From contig JBIIJL010000008.1 in NCBI GenBank assembly GCA_044233795.1, forward strand, positions 1 through 41,044: a stretch of DNA of 41,044 nucleotides. The letters are read 5' to 3'. Shown one piece after another: positions 25,405-34,701 of the stretch. How positions within the stretch are numbered: the stretch's first letter is position 1; the number at the start of each line of letters is the position of its first letter. This DNA is from JBIIJL01 sp044233795. Its GTDB lineage: Bacteria > Pseudomonadota > Gammaproteobacteria > Legionellales > Legionellaceae. Below the pieces are notes generated by a model. It did not search any database, was not told the origin of the DNA, and worked only from the letters and a program-made list of their open reading frames with translations. The translations under genes were made by a program, and so were the position numbers.

Positions 25405-26121
25405 ATGGATTATCATTATTTTAAAACTAGGTTAAACCATTTATATGCACACTTCATTGATGGAGCTAAGCGTCCTACGTTTTTTGATATTGACACAACC
25501 TACCCTGAATTAAATACCATCACAAATGCATTTCAGCTTATTAAAGCAGAGTTTGAAGCTGTCATTGCTTCGAAAAAAGAATTACCAAAATACCACGAGA
25601 TTGATCCCGGTGAACATGAAATTTCCAACACAACAGATAAAAATTGGAACGTTTTTATGCTCTATTTACTTGGCTATCAACTCGATGAAGCGCGCGTACT
25701 TTGCCCCAGGTTGTGTGAACTATTAAATGGTATACCTCATCTTATTCAAGCGTTTTTTTCTATTATTGAGCCAGGCAAGTCAATTCCTCTTCATGAAGGC
25801 CCTTATCTTGGCTACTTGCGTTACCACCTGGGCTTAGAAGTTCCCAAAAATAATCCACCACAAATCATTGTGAACAACCAACCCTATACCTGGCAAGAAG
25901 GTGAAGCGGTATTATTTGATGATTCCTGGCCACATGAGGTGAAAAACACCAGTGATGGCTATCGCGCCGTACTGATCATCGATGTTTTACGTCCAATGCC
26001 GATATTCCCAAGATTGGTCAATCAGTTCGTAACCAATGTGATAGCTCGCTACACGTATGGTCGAAAAACCATGAAACGTGCCGCAGAATATGGTACTGCG
26101 ATTCAACCATTGCATAAGTAG
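25405..26121 (+). CDS. Aspartyl/asparaginyl beta-hydroxylase family protein (LpxO-like)
   Basis: Iron and 2-oxoglutarate-dependent oxygenase of the AspH/LpxO family, which hydroxylates protein Asp/Asn residues or lipid A acyl chains. It has 238 residues. The catalytic half includes IEPGKSIPLHEGPYLGYLRY with His130 as probable first iron ligand, then WQEGEAVLFDDSWPHEVKN with His177 as second, and YRAVLIIDVLRP with Arg187 for 2-oxoglutarate. There is no clear signal peptide or N-terminal membrane helix, unlike typical LpxO, so a soluble protein hydroxylase is possible. An AAAGG lies about ten bases before the ATG. It has its own 164-base leader. Substrate is undetermined. Confidence 0.85.
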   Translation: MDYHYFKTRLNHLYAHFIDGAKRPTFFDIDTTYPELNTITNAFQLIKAEFEAVIASKKELPKYHEIDPGEHEISNTTDKNWNVFMLYLLGYQLDEARVLCPRLCELLNGIPHLIQAFFSIIEPGKSIPLHEGPYLGYLRYHLGLEVPKNNPPQIIVNNQPYTWQEGEAVLFDDSWPHEVKNTSDGYRAVLIIDVLRPMPIFPRLVNQFVTNVIARYTYGRKTMKRAAEYGTAIQPLHK

Positions 26122-26157
26122 TTTTCTCAAAGCGATCAGTTACATGTGAGCATCTCC

Positions 26158-26188
26158 TTGACTTTTGCTCGAAAACTGAGCATATTAT
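26158..26188 (+). promoter_or_regulatory. Possible promoter with inverted repeat in its spacer, before the ankyrin gene
   Basis: TTGACT at 26158-26163 and TATTAT at 26183-26188 are separated by 19 bases, slightly long for a standard promoter. The spacer contains an inverted repeat, TGCTC/GAGCA (26166-26182), that could be an operator. The gene start is about 39 bases downstream. Confidence 0.3.
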
Positions 26189-26226
26189 ACATATATCTGA
26201 CATTGAACTCTCTATAGAAGATATAT

Positions 26227-27744
26227 ATGCCTAAATTTCAACCCATCAAAACATATGCATCCCATAAATTTGTCCATTTTATCCTACTCGCTCTTGGAAA
26301 CGATCTTGGTTACCCAGGAAAAAGAAAAGCCATCAATGATGAAGTTGGTGCAGCTGAGGATGATTATGGGCATAAATTATCCCTAATAGATGGATTTTGC
26401 GCAGGCGTTGCCATATCTTGGCTTCAAGCATCCTTTATTCACGATGAAAGATCATTTACAGCCAGAATCGATTTTCTCATTAAGTTCATTAAGGAAGGTG
26501 GGGAATTTTCCGCCTTTACAGATGCCAAGCAAAAAGTGATAACTAAAAAACCATTAACCGCTGATGAAATTCAGTTATTAGATATTCTTGCATGGTTTGA
26601 CACCCTCATGCTGCATCAACAACCCTTCGAATTCAAAGAAGTATTTTCAAAAGAGATGTACCAAAGTAACATCATTGAGATTTCGCGCTTCACTCAATCA
26701 AAAGCAGCTGAGGGAAGCACTCTGATTGAACTTTACACTGATGCGAATATTTACTCTCTTGAACAATTAAAACAGTATTTAGAGGCTTTTCCTTTAGCTG
26801 CAGCTAAACTAGCCCCTCCTTTAAAAGATACAAGACTAGGATTCTTATTAAAATCCATGGCTCATGCTGTTGCTATTACTTTTGATACCACGACCAAACA
26901 ATTCTCTTTTATGGATATCAATCAATACCCTCCTAAACAAGTTACAAATACTGATGAACTCATCTCTTTGATTCGTAGTTCAGAAACATTTGGTTCAAGA
27001 GAATTTCCTGAAATGACAACGTTCCATACGACACTTTTCGCTTTGGAAAATCCACAAAATAAAGAACAACTAGCTTTATTGAAAGACATTTTATCAAAAA
27101 GCATTTCTAAAGAAATCAATCCCCAAAATCTTTCAAGAATTAACAGTCCAGCGTTGTCATTACTTGTCCTAGTTAAATTTGCTGAGTTCAACAGATTGGC
27201 TTTTGACAGCAATGCAGCCCATCTATGGGGAAGGACCATAGAACTACTTAACGATCATCTAACCACCCCCGTCCATTTTGCCGCATTAAAAGGTTTTACT
27301 AACATCATTGAAGAGATCATTAAGCTTCCGAATGCAAGAAAATTATTAAATAAGAGAGACTCGAAAGGATATACACCGGCATTTCTTGCTGCTAGCGAAG
27401 GAAATATTGAAATTATCAAAGCCTTGGCAAAATTGCCTTACGCACATGAACTATTTACTGTTGAATCCGATGGCAGTACACCAGCTTTCGCCGCGGCTTA
27501 TTTTAATCACGCTGCTGTGATTCAAACCTTATCGGAATTGAGCTTCGCAACAGAGCTCATGACCCACCTGTGCAAGGGCTTTAGCGTAGCCTATCTTGCA
27601 ACCTCTCCTGAACGAGATCCTGTTTTTCAAGCTATGACAACCAGCAAAAGCTGTTACTCATGGTTTCAAACTCCTTGCAAAGATGGACGTAAACCGAGTC
27701 ATTTTCTTACCCCCGAACAGGCTAAAAAGATAGAGCCCAGGTAG
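26227..27744 (+). CDS. Ankyrin-repeat protein with possible YopT-like (C58/clan CA) cysteine-protease domain
   Basis: It has 505 residues. The C-terminal third holds ankyrin repeats: TPVHFAALKGFTNIIEEIIK, KGYTPAFLAASEGNIEIIKA, GSTPAFAAAYFNHAAVIQTL, then a diverged fourth. The N-terminal half has spaced Cys, His and Asp motifs: IDGFCAGVAISWL (Cys58), KSMAHAVAITFD (His213) and FSFMDINQ (Asp230). The C-W pattern and the 17-residue His-Asp spacing resemble YopT-type proteases (known triad Cys139/His258/Asp274). There is no signal peptide. The ankyrin part is sure; the protease call is inference from three short motifs. Ankyrins plus a protease would suit a host-targeted effector. It converges on the ABC-F gene. 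Confidence 0.85.
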   Translation: MPKFQPIKTYASHKFVHFILLALGNDLGYPGKRKAINDEVGAAEDDYGHKLSLIDGFCAGVAISWLQASFIHDERSFTARIDFLIKFIKEGGEFSAFTDAKQKVITKKPLTADEIQLLDILAWFDTLMLHQQPFEFKEVFSKEMYQSNIIEISRFTQSKAAEGSTLIELYTDANIYSLEQLKQYLEAFPLAAAKLAPPLKDTRLGFLLKSMAHAVAITFDTTTKQFSFMDINQYPPKQVTNTDELISLIRSSETFGSREFPEMTTFHTTLFALENPQNKEQLALLKDILSKSISKEINPQNLSRINSPALSLLVLVKFAEFNRLAFDSNAAHLWGRTIELLNDHLTTPVHFAALKGFTNIIEEIIKLPNARKLLNKRDSKGYTPAFLAASEGNIEIIKALAKLPYAHELFTVESDGSTPAFAAAYFNHAAVIQTLSELSFATELMTHLCKGFSVAYLATSPERDPVFQAMTTSKSCYSWFQTPCKDGRKPSHFLTPEQAKKIEPR

Positions 27745-27805
27745 ACAATAACCACAGAGTGCTCGAAATGATACAATGCTTGGCTTGAAGGCGCGCAGAC
27801 GTCCT

Positions 27806-29416
27806 TCACCCGCCTGCGTTAACCTCCAATAGCCCTTTGTCCACAAATTCATTGTAGCTACCTTTGAAAAAGCTCGTGCCTGAATTTTTGGAAAAATATA
27901 GAATCTTAGAAGCTATTTTTTCTACGAAATAACGGTTATGGCTTACCACAATCAACGTGCCTTTAAATTCGACTAAGGCCTCAGCTAAACTCTCAATCGT
28001 TTCAACATCCATATGGTTGGTGGGCTCATCAAGAATCAGCACGTTTGGCGCGTCAAGGATCACTTTAGCAAGCAATAGACGCGCGGCTTCGCCCCCACTG
28101 AGCGAGAGAACATCCTTTAATACATCGTCTTTTTTAAATAACATCTGTCCCAATGCTTGGCGAACCTGCTGCTCTGAAGATCCTCTAGCATGATCATTTA
28201 ACCAATTAAATACCGTGCATGATTGATTTAATAAATCATGGTGATCTTGAGAAAAATAACTGATCCGAATTTCACTTCCCCAAATTACCTCACCCTCATC
28301 TTTTTCCACAAGATTTAATAAAATTTTCAACAAAGTTGACTTGCCACGGCCATTAACCCCTAAAATTGCAATTTTATCACCACGATGCACCTCGAAGCTC
28401 AACCTTTTGAAAAGTTGTTTATCTTTAAATGACTTTGCTAACTGATTCACTTTACATACTAATTTACCAGTCGGATTTTTTGGTTCAAATTTAAAATGGG
28501 GGGCGATTCTTGATGATTTTTGTACATCAGGAATTTCAATTTTTTCAATCATTTTCATCCGAGAGCGGGCTTGAGCGGCTTTAGATGCCTTGGCTTTAAA
28601 ACGCTCAACAAAACGTTGCATATGCGCAATCTTTTCCTCAGCACTGCGTTTTTCTGTATTTTTTTGCTCATCAATCAGTTGTTTCTCTTGTAAAAACTTT
28701 TGGTAATTCCCAGAATATTGCCTAATTTCACCATAATCGATATCCAAAATGCTGTTAGCAATATGATTGATAAATTCAATATCGTGCGAAATAAAAACCA
28801 CCAGCCCTCTAAAATCAATGGTTAAGAATTTCTCTAACCATTGAATGGATAATATATCCAAGTGATTGGTTGGCTCATCCAGCAACAAAATAGATGGTCT
28901 TTGGAACAACGTTTGTGCAAGTAAAACGCGAAGCTTATAACCTCCAGATAATGCACATAGAGGCTTCTCATGATACTCTTCCGGAATGCCAAGACCTTCA
29001 AGTATTTGAGCTATTTCACCAGGTGCAGAATAGCCACCTAAGTGCATGATGGTCTCCTCAAGTTCAGCATAACGAAAACCCATTGCATCATCCCAATCGC
29101 TGTGGTTTAAGAGCTCATCTCGCTCTTGAATTGCTTGCCAAAGTGGGGGCTTACCTTGCATCACCACATCTATAATTCTAGTATTTTCGTAACGAAACTG
29201 ATCTTGCTTTAACCAACCAATCGATTCACCCTTGGGAATCATAATCTCACCATCACTTGGCGTTTCTTCGCCAGTGATGAGTTTGAAAAAAGTTGACTTC
29301 CCACAACCATTCGCACCAACCAGCGCGTAACGCAACCCCGTATTTAAAATCAAATCGATATCACAAAATAAGACCCGAGTACCAAACGCCATCCCTACTT
29401 TGCTTAATGAAATCAT
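27806..29416 (-). CDS. ybiT: ABC-F ribosome-associated ATPase, YbiT-like
   Basis: ABC-F proteins act on the ribosome E-site rather than transporting. The 536 residues contain two ATPase domains and no membrane segment. Domain one has Walker A ALVGANGCGKSTFF, signature ALSGGYKLRVLLAQ and LLLDEPTNHLD. The linker is lysine-rich and helical (EKIAHMQRFVERFKAKASKA). Domain two has AILGVNGRGKSTLL, SLSGGEAARLLLAKV and LILDEPTNHMD. Length (YbiT 530) and stretches such as GWLKQDQF, PLWQAIQERD and YFSQDHHDLL favour YbiT over EttA or Uup. It ends 61 bases from the convergent ankyrin gene. Confidence 0.9.
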   Translation of the reverse strand: MISLSKVGMAFGTRVLFCDIDLILNTGLRYALVGANGCGKSTFFKLITGEETPSDGEIMIPKGESIGWLKQDQFRYENTRIIDVVMQGKPPLWQAIQERDELLNHSDWDDAMGFRYAELEETIMHLGGYSAPGEIAQILEGLGIPEEYHEKPLCALSGGYKLRVLLAQTLFQRPSILLLDEPTNHLDILSIQWLEKFLTIDFRGLVVFISHDIEFINHIANSILDIDYGEIRQYSGNYQKFLQEKQLIDEQKNTEKRSAEEKIAHMQRFVERFKAKASKAAQARSRMKMIEKIEIPDVQKSSRIAPHFKFEPKNPTGKLVCKVNQLAKSFKDKQLFKRLSFEVHRGDKIAILGVNGRGKSTLLKILLNLVEKDEGEVIWGSEIRISYFSQDHHDLLNQSCTVFNWLNDHARGSSEQQVRQALGQMLFKKDDVLKDVLSLSGGEAARLLLAKVILDAPNVLILDEPTNHMDVETIESLAEALVEFKGTLIVVSHNRYFVEKIASKILYFSKNSGTSFFKGSYNEFVDKGLLEVNAGG

Positions 29417-29803
29417 TGCCCCACCTACTCAACCCATTTATCTGCACATCATACCACACCTAGATCAATAGACATGTTGCGATATGCCACAAAATTACGC
29501 CAAAGGTTCTTAATAAATCCAACGAACTCTCAACTATAGCCTGTCAATGCTTTAAATGAGAATATTGGACCTTCAAGCACAATTGTCTTGGTTTAAAAAA
29601 AATGTCTACCTGCGCTTAAGAGTAAGATGATTAGACTAACAAGCCAGGAATAGATCTTTTTTTCTCTGAATTTTGTTCCAGAGCCCAGAAAATATCTAAG
29701 CCTACTATTAATTCGTTTTGACAAATGTACTACAACATACCCTTGTACTCTCCCAAAAAATCCCTTAAATTCCAACAAGCTCGTTCGTCCAACCCGAGTC
29801 TCT
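29417..29803. other. Intergenic region of 387 bases with no supported gene
   Basis: It lies between two divergently read genes, ABC-F and comEC. I find no convincing coding frame: a 61-codon minus-strand frame starts with TTG and lacks a ribosome site. A short inverted repeat, CTCTG/CAGAG, near 29670 has no T-run in the right place. Promoters for both genes should be here, but I cannot point to clear boxes. Confidence 0.5.
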
Positions 29804-32002
29804 ATGGAAATTGTATGTTTTTATGCAGGGATTGCTTTTTTTTATTTTAAAAGCATATATCCCATTGCTTTAATTGGTTGCACCTTGTTTATTAGACCCA
29901 AGATGAAGTTCATTCTATGGTCTTTGTTTGGTATTACATGGAGCTTTCTCCATCAATGGCTCATCGACGAACCCCATTTTACTCAACCCCAGGTCATCAA
30001 ACATGCTGCAATTGAGGGTATTATCACGAGCATTCCCAAACAAACAGCCAGCAAAACTGAGTTTCTATTTTTAATTGAATCCCAAAATAAGAGAAAAACA
30101 AATCAGACTGCGCTTATTTCGTGTTACAAAGATTGTCCGATCATTCATCCAGGTGAACATTGGGCGCTTCATGCAAAATTAAAAACACCCGTGAATCTAG
30201 CAAATCCCGGTGGGTTTGATTATCACACATGGTTAAGCTCACGGCATATCACATGGGTGGGGGCAATTTATCCTCATGGCTTTAAGAAACTATCAACGGC
30301 TCGCGGTTATCGCCTGATGAACTATCAAGAATCATTGCTAAAGCGTATTGAAAACCTTTATCCGGATAAAGAAACTGTAGGCATTTTAGAAGCTTTGACG
30401 CTTGGAGTAACCTATCACATTGACAAATCTCAGTGGGATCTCTTTAGAAGAACCGGTACAACCCACCTGATTGACATATCAGGTGAGCATATTGCTATGG
30501 TGTCAGGGATAATTTTTTTTCTGGTAAAATGGCTAAGCAAACGCATTCCTAAATTTTGTCTTTACTACCCCGCACCAAAAATCGCAGGTCTAATAGCGAT
30601 GGTAGCAGCGATTGGCTATGCTCTAATTGCAGGGTTTGCTGTTCCCACACAACGAGCACTTGTCATGTCTTGTGTGATGCTTACAGGAAACTTAATAAGC
30701 CATCGGATCGCTGGATGGCAAGCATGGCGCTATGCTTTACTTGCAGTACTTTTATATGAACCTCATGCAGTCTATTCTCTTGGTTTTTATTTCTCATTTA
30801 TTGCTGTTGCAATCTTGATGCTCACCCAGCAACGATTTCAATGTCGCGGCATCAAAAAAACACTCTTATTACAGGCAGCTTGTTTATTTGGTTTAATGCC
30901 GTTGTCTTTATACTGGTTTTCTTATGCATCGCTAAACGGCCTCATCGCCAATTTAATCTCTATCCCTTGGGTAAGCTTGTTCATCGTGCCTCAGGCTTTG
31001 TGTATGATGTTATTAAGCTCTTTATTTGTCATACCAGGCACTGTAGCATTGCTGGAATGGTGTATCTCAAGCTTCATGTATTGCTTGAAGTATATTGATA
31101 ACTTCACCCAATTTAACATTATTTACTCCTATCCTAAGCTCCTATTTCCTCTTACAATCATGACGACGATGACAAGCCTGGCTTTACTTCCACTAAAAAG
31201 AACATCTGTCATCGCAACCCTCATACTCATTGCCAGTTTGTTTCCTCGCTATGATAAAGTAAAAAAAGGTGAGGTAAAAATAGATGTTTTGGATGTAGGG
31301 CAAGGCCTTGCTGTCCTCGTTAGAACAAATCATCACGTCTTACTTTATGATACCGGTATGCAACTTTATAAAGGTGGAGACATGGGTAAACTTGCTATCA
31401 TGCCCTACCTGAATTTGTTGAATATAAAACAAATTGATAAGATCGTAATCAGCCACTCTGATCTTGATCACCGAGGTGGGCTTAACTCATTAAAAACTGC
31501 CTATGTTCTTAAGGAGCTTTTGGTCGATGACCCAAGTTTTTACCATGAAGGGTTGCCCTGCCATGATTACCCCGCGTGGGTTTGGGATGGTATTTTCTTT
31601 CAATTTTTAGCATTACCGGCAAACGCACCAAAAAATAACAATCATTCGTGCATCTTAAAAATCTCGCATCCCAAAGGACAACTCCTCCTTACGGGGGACA
31701 TTGAAATTCCAGCTGAACGTTACTTATTGAAACATTACCCGCAATTACTTCGTTCAAGTATTCTTCTTATCCCTCATCACGGTAGCAAAACATCCTCAAG
31801 TATCGAGTTCATTGAGGGAGTCCATCCAAAATATGCCGTAGTCTCATATGGATTTGACAATCGCTACAAGTTTCCTCACCAACAAGCAATCAGCCGCTAT
31901 CAAGCTCACCATATTCCCATTTGCAGCACCAGCACATGTGGCATGGTTAGTATTCGATTAAAAAATGGTGAACTTAAGCCTATCTGTGGTAGAAATAAGT
32001 AG
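29804..32002 (+). CDS. comEC: DNA internalisation channel protein ComEC/Rec2
   Basis: Inner-membrane channel that takes up single-stranded DNA during natural transformation. The 732 residues run as an N-terminal membrane pair plus OB-like domain (about 1-190), the competence membrane domain (about 200-470: THLIDISGEHIAMVSG, AGFAVPTQRALVMSC, SLGFYFSFIAVAIL), and a C-terminal metallo-beta-lactamase-like domain (from about 490: DVLDVGQGLAVLVRT, VISHSDLDHRGGLNSL, LLLTGDIE, LLIPHHGSKTSSS). Length is normal. It implies competence if the type IV pilus genes are present elsewhere. It converges with kdpD, 50 bases apart. Confidence 0.95.
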   Translation: MEIVCFYAGIAFFYFKSIYPIALIGCTLFIRPKMKFILWSLFGITWSFLHQWLIDEPHFTQPQVIKHAAIEGIITSIPKQTASKTEFLFLIESQNKRKTNQTALISCYKDCPIIHPGEHWALHAKLKTPVNLANPGGFDYHTWLSSRHITWVGAIYPHGFKKLSTARGYRLMNYQESLLKRIENLYPDKETVGILEALTLGVTYHIDKSQWDLFRRTGTTHLIDISGEHIAMVSGIIFFLVKWLSKRIPKFCLYYPAPKIAGLIAMVAAIGYALIAGFAVPTQRALVMSCVMLTGNLISHRIAGWQAWRYALLAVLLYEPHAVYSLGFYFSFIAVAILMLTQQRFQCRGIKKTLLLQAACLFGLMPLSLYWFSYASLNGLIANLISIPWVSLFIVPQALCMMLLSSLFVIPGTVALLEWCISSFMYCLKYIDNFTQFNIIYSYPKLLFPLTIMTTMTSLALLPLKRTSVIATLILIASLFPRYDKVKKGEVKIDVLDVGQGLAVLVRTNHHVLLYDTGMQLYKGGDMGKLAIMPYLNLLNIKQIDKIVISHSDLDHRGGLNSLKTAYVLKELLVDDPSFYHEGLPCHDYPAWVWDGIFFQFLALPANAPKNNNHSCILKISHPKGQLLLTGDIEIPAERYLLKHYPQLLRSSILLIPHHGSKTSSSIEFIEGVHPKYAVVSYGFDNRYKFPHQQAISRYQAHHIPICSTSTCGMVSIRLKNGELKPICGRNK

Positions 32003-32052
32003 GTAACGTCTCCTAATTTGTTTAGTATTCTAAACCTTAAGCTCGTTAACGA

Positions 32053-34701
32053 TTAAGTGTTTGAAAGTGAACATGGTAGTGAAAAATGAAAGGCAGCACC
32101 CCGACTTGTCATGTTTTCAACCCATATATTTCCCCCATGCTGCAGAATAACCCGATGACAAATAGCAAGTCCTAGACCAAGACCACGAACCGTCATGATT
32201 TTTTTGCCCTGATAAAACGTTTCAAAGAGCTTGTCTCTTTCTTCGAGTTCAACACCCGGGCCTTTGTCCTCAACACTCACAATGATTTTACTTTTTTTCC
32301 ACAGAACTGAAATTGTCACCGGGGTATTCGATGGAGTAAATTTAACCGCATTATCTATTAAGTGGCATAGCACCTCTACAATCAACTTTCTATTGACGAA
32401 CAAACCTGGCAATTTTTCTGGGATATGAAGATGCACTTTCCTATCACATAAGAATAACGTTGATTTTTTAATAGCCGAACTGATAATCGTCTTGATAGAA
32501 GCTTTAGTCTTCGTTAGAACAAGATGAGGTGACTCAAGTTGAATGATCTGGATAATATTATGGTCAAATTTCTTCAATCGCTCAATTTCAAAGTCAATGC
32601 CACGTTCAATGCCTTGCACCTCAGCCAAGGGCACTTTTTTCAATGGTTGCAGAGCATTCTGAATCATTTTCAAATGACTATGAAGATCATTTGAAATAGC
32701 CTCCAACAACGTTTTTCTAGCCCTTTCAGTTTTGATTTTTAATTCACGCCGGGTACTTTGCTCATGAAGCCTATCAACTTCTAAAGCAAGCGCTACTTGA
32801 TTCACACATGAGTCCAACAATTCGGCTTGTTCAGGGGAGAGTAATTGTTGTGACTTTGGCTTTATTTTCATCACGCCTACTACGCTATCAGCTGTTAGCA
32901 GTGGCAAAAATAGTGCATCTGAAAAAGCTAACGTATCGGTTCCCAGTCCGGCACTCTGACCCATTTCATAGACCCAAAGAGCAATACTCGCTTCCTTAGG
33001 GGGGAGTATGTATTTGCTACCTGTAACATCATATGCCTCAAGCTGATTTTTTTTAGGCAGCAACACAATGACATCACAATTAAACACCTCGGATATATAA
33101 CTTGCGCCAAATTTAACTAACTTATCAACACCGCGTGTCTTGGTTAATTGACGACTTAATGTATACAATGCTGTTGTTTGATGTTGCACCGTACGTGCTG
33201 ATTCAGCTTGCCGACGCGTTACAATCGTAAGATAGCTTATGATCTCCGCAACCATAAGCATTACCAATAAAGTGAAAAAATTCTCTAAATCAGAATTGGA
33301 AACCCCATAATATGGCTGAACAAACAAAAAATCGTAAATAGCCACACTAAGAAAAGATGACACAATGGATAAGCTAAGATCCCCTAAGCGTGCAATAATA
33401 GTCACGCTCAACAGATAGACCATCACCAAACTGCTTGCTGAAAGATAGGGATAAAAAACAATATTGATGAATGTTGCAAGCGTAAGAATTACCATAGCCA
33501 AGCTGTAGGATTTCCAAGCCCTCTCTTTTGATGATGATGGTGATGGTTGTTTGTTAAAACATTTACCCACCCTTACCCCATTCATAATGTAAACGTCTAT
33601 CTCACCACTATGCCTAAGAATCTCATCCACTAATCTAAATCGCTTAAAACGCCACCAAGTGCTCGGATATTTTTGGATCATGATTTGGGTGATATTTTGT
33701 GCGCGGGCAAAAGCCATGACTTCTTGTACAATATCAATGCCCGTCAATACATGGGTCACCGCTCCCAAGAGCTCTGCAAGTTTTAAATTTTGTAGCGCGC
33801 TTCTTTTATCTACACTTCGAGATGCTCCGCTCGGGGCCTCAACATAGATTGCGACCCATTCAGCCTGCAATGATGTAGCCATACGCTTTGCAGCCCTAAT
33901 TAACTTCTGCGCCTCGGGCCTTGGACCAACACATACAAGGATTTTATCTTTAGTTGGCCAAATTTCGTGAATACCCTCTTGCTGTCGATATAACAACACA
34001 TCTGAACTAACGCGCTCTGCTGTAGTCAATAGAGCCAACTCTCTTAGCGCTATTAAGTTCCCTTTGCGAAAGAAATGCTCAATGGCAAGTTCAGCTTGCG
34101 CTGGAAAATACACCTTTCCATCTTTCAATCGTTTCAATAATTCTTCAGGAGGTAAATCAACAAGAACAATGGTATTGGCCATTTCAATCATTGAGTCAGG
34201 GACAGTTTCTTGAATAGGTGCATGAATGATTTGAGCTACATCATCTTTTAAACTCTCAATATGTTGCACATTAAGGGTGGTATATACATCGATGCCTCTA
34301 TCTAAAAACTCTTTAATATCTTGCCAACGCTTAGCATGTCGCAAGCCCGGTGGATTTGAGTGAGCCATTTCATCGATGAGAATTAATCCTGGATGTCTTG
34401 TCAAAGCAAGATCTACGGAAAATTCTGAGCATGTCGTTCCACGATATTTAACCAATTGCCGAGGTAATACCTCAAAGTGTTTGATAAGCTCTTCGATGTC
34501 TTTTCGACCATGTGATTCAACAATACCAATCACAACATCAAGGTTATTTTTACGTTTTTCAAGTGCATCATGAAGCATTGCATAGGTTTTGCCAACACCA
34601 GGAGCTGCCCCTAAATAGATTTTAAGGGTTCCGCGATCTGCTGTACTCGTAACTTCCGAACGAGATAAAAGCTCTTCAGGTGTGGGGCGCTTTTCCTTCA
34701 C
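32053..34701 (-). CDS. kdpD: KdpD-type potassium sensor histidine kinase lacking the phosphoacceptor histidine
   Basis: KdpD senses potassium/turgor and controls KdpE, which activates kdpFABC. The 882 residues (E. coli 894) keep the KdpD domain with Walker A GAAPGVGKTYAML (near residue 30), a UspA-like domain (from about 250), four membrane helices (about 400-510), a GAF-like region and a kinase C-terminus. The ATPase motifs look intact: CHLIDNAVKFTP, EDKGPGVE, GLGLGLAICHRV. The H-box is changed: E. coli LSHDLRTPL reads ISNDLHSHL, with Asn671 in place of the phosphorylated His (codon AAT at 32689-32691, minus strand). No kdpE follows; comEC does, in the opposite direction. The ATG overlaps the kdpC stop by four bases. 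Histidine-phosphotransfer activity is doubtful. Confidence 0.93.
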   Translation of the reverse strand: MKEKRPTPEELLSRSEVTSTADRGTLKIYLGAAPGVGKTYAMLHDALEKRKNNLDVVIGIVESHGRKDIEELIKHFEVLPRQLVKYRGTTCSEFSVDLALTRHPGLILIDEMAHSNPPGLRHAKRWQDIKEFLDRGIDVYTTLNVQHIESLKDDVAQIIHAPIQETVPDSMIEMANTIVLVDLPPEELLKRLKDGKVYFPAQAELAIEHFFRKGNLIALRELALLTTAERVSSDVLLYRQQEGIHEIWPTKDKILVCVGPRPEAQKLIRAAKRMATSLQAEWVAIYVEAPSGASRSVDKRSALQNLKLAELLGAVTHVLTGIDIVQEVMAFARAQNITQIMIQKYPSTWWRFKRFRLVDEILRHSGEIDVYIMNGVRVGKCFNKQPSPSSSKERAWKSYSLAMVILTLATFINIVFYPYLSASSLVMVYLLSVTIIARLGDLSLSIVSSFLSVAIYDFLFVQPYYGVSNSDLENFFTLLVMLMVAEIISYLTIVTRRQAESARTVQHQTTALYTLSRQLTKTRGVDKLVKFGASYISEVFNCDVIVLLPKKNQLEAYDVTGSKYILPPKEASIALWVYEMGQSAGLGTDTLAFSDALFLPLLTADSVVGVMKIKPKSQQLLSPEQAELLDSCVNQVALALEVDRLHEQSTRRELKIKTERARKTLLEAISNDLHSHLKMIQNALQPLKKVPLAEVQGIERGIDFEIERLKKFDHNIIQIIQLESPHLVLTKTKASIKTIISSAIKKSTLFLCDRKVHLHIPEKLPGLFVNRKLIVEVLCHLIDNAVKFTPSNTPVTISVLWKKSKIIVSVEDKGPGVELEERDKLFETFYQGKKIMTVRGLGLGLAICHRVILQHGGNIWVENMTSRGAAFHFSLPCSLSNT

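Noticed and set aside
29665..29690. CTCTG/CAGAG inverted repeat as a terminator
   Set aside because: The neighbouring T-run precedes the stem on the plus strand and is A-run on the other, so it does not fit either direction.
29593..29778. 61-codon minus-strand frame between ABC-F and comEC
   Set aside because: It begins with TTG, has no ribosome site and shows no recognisable motif.
32020..32035. Hairpin GTTTAG/CTAAAC between comEC and kdpD
   Set aside because: It is only six AT-rich pairs with no T-run; too weak to call a terminator, although the location is right.
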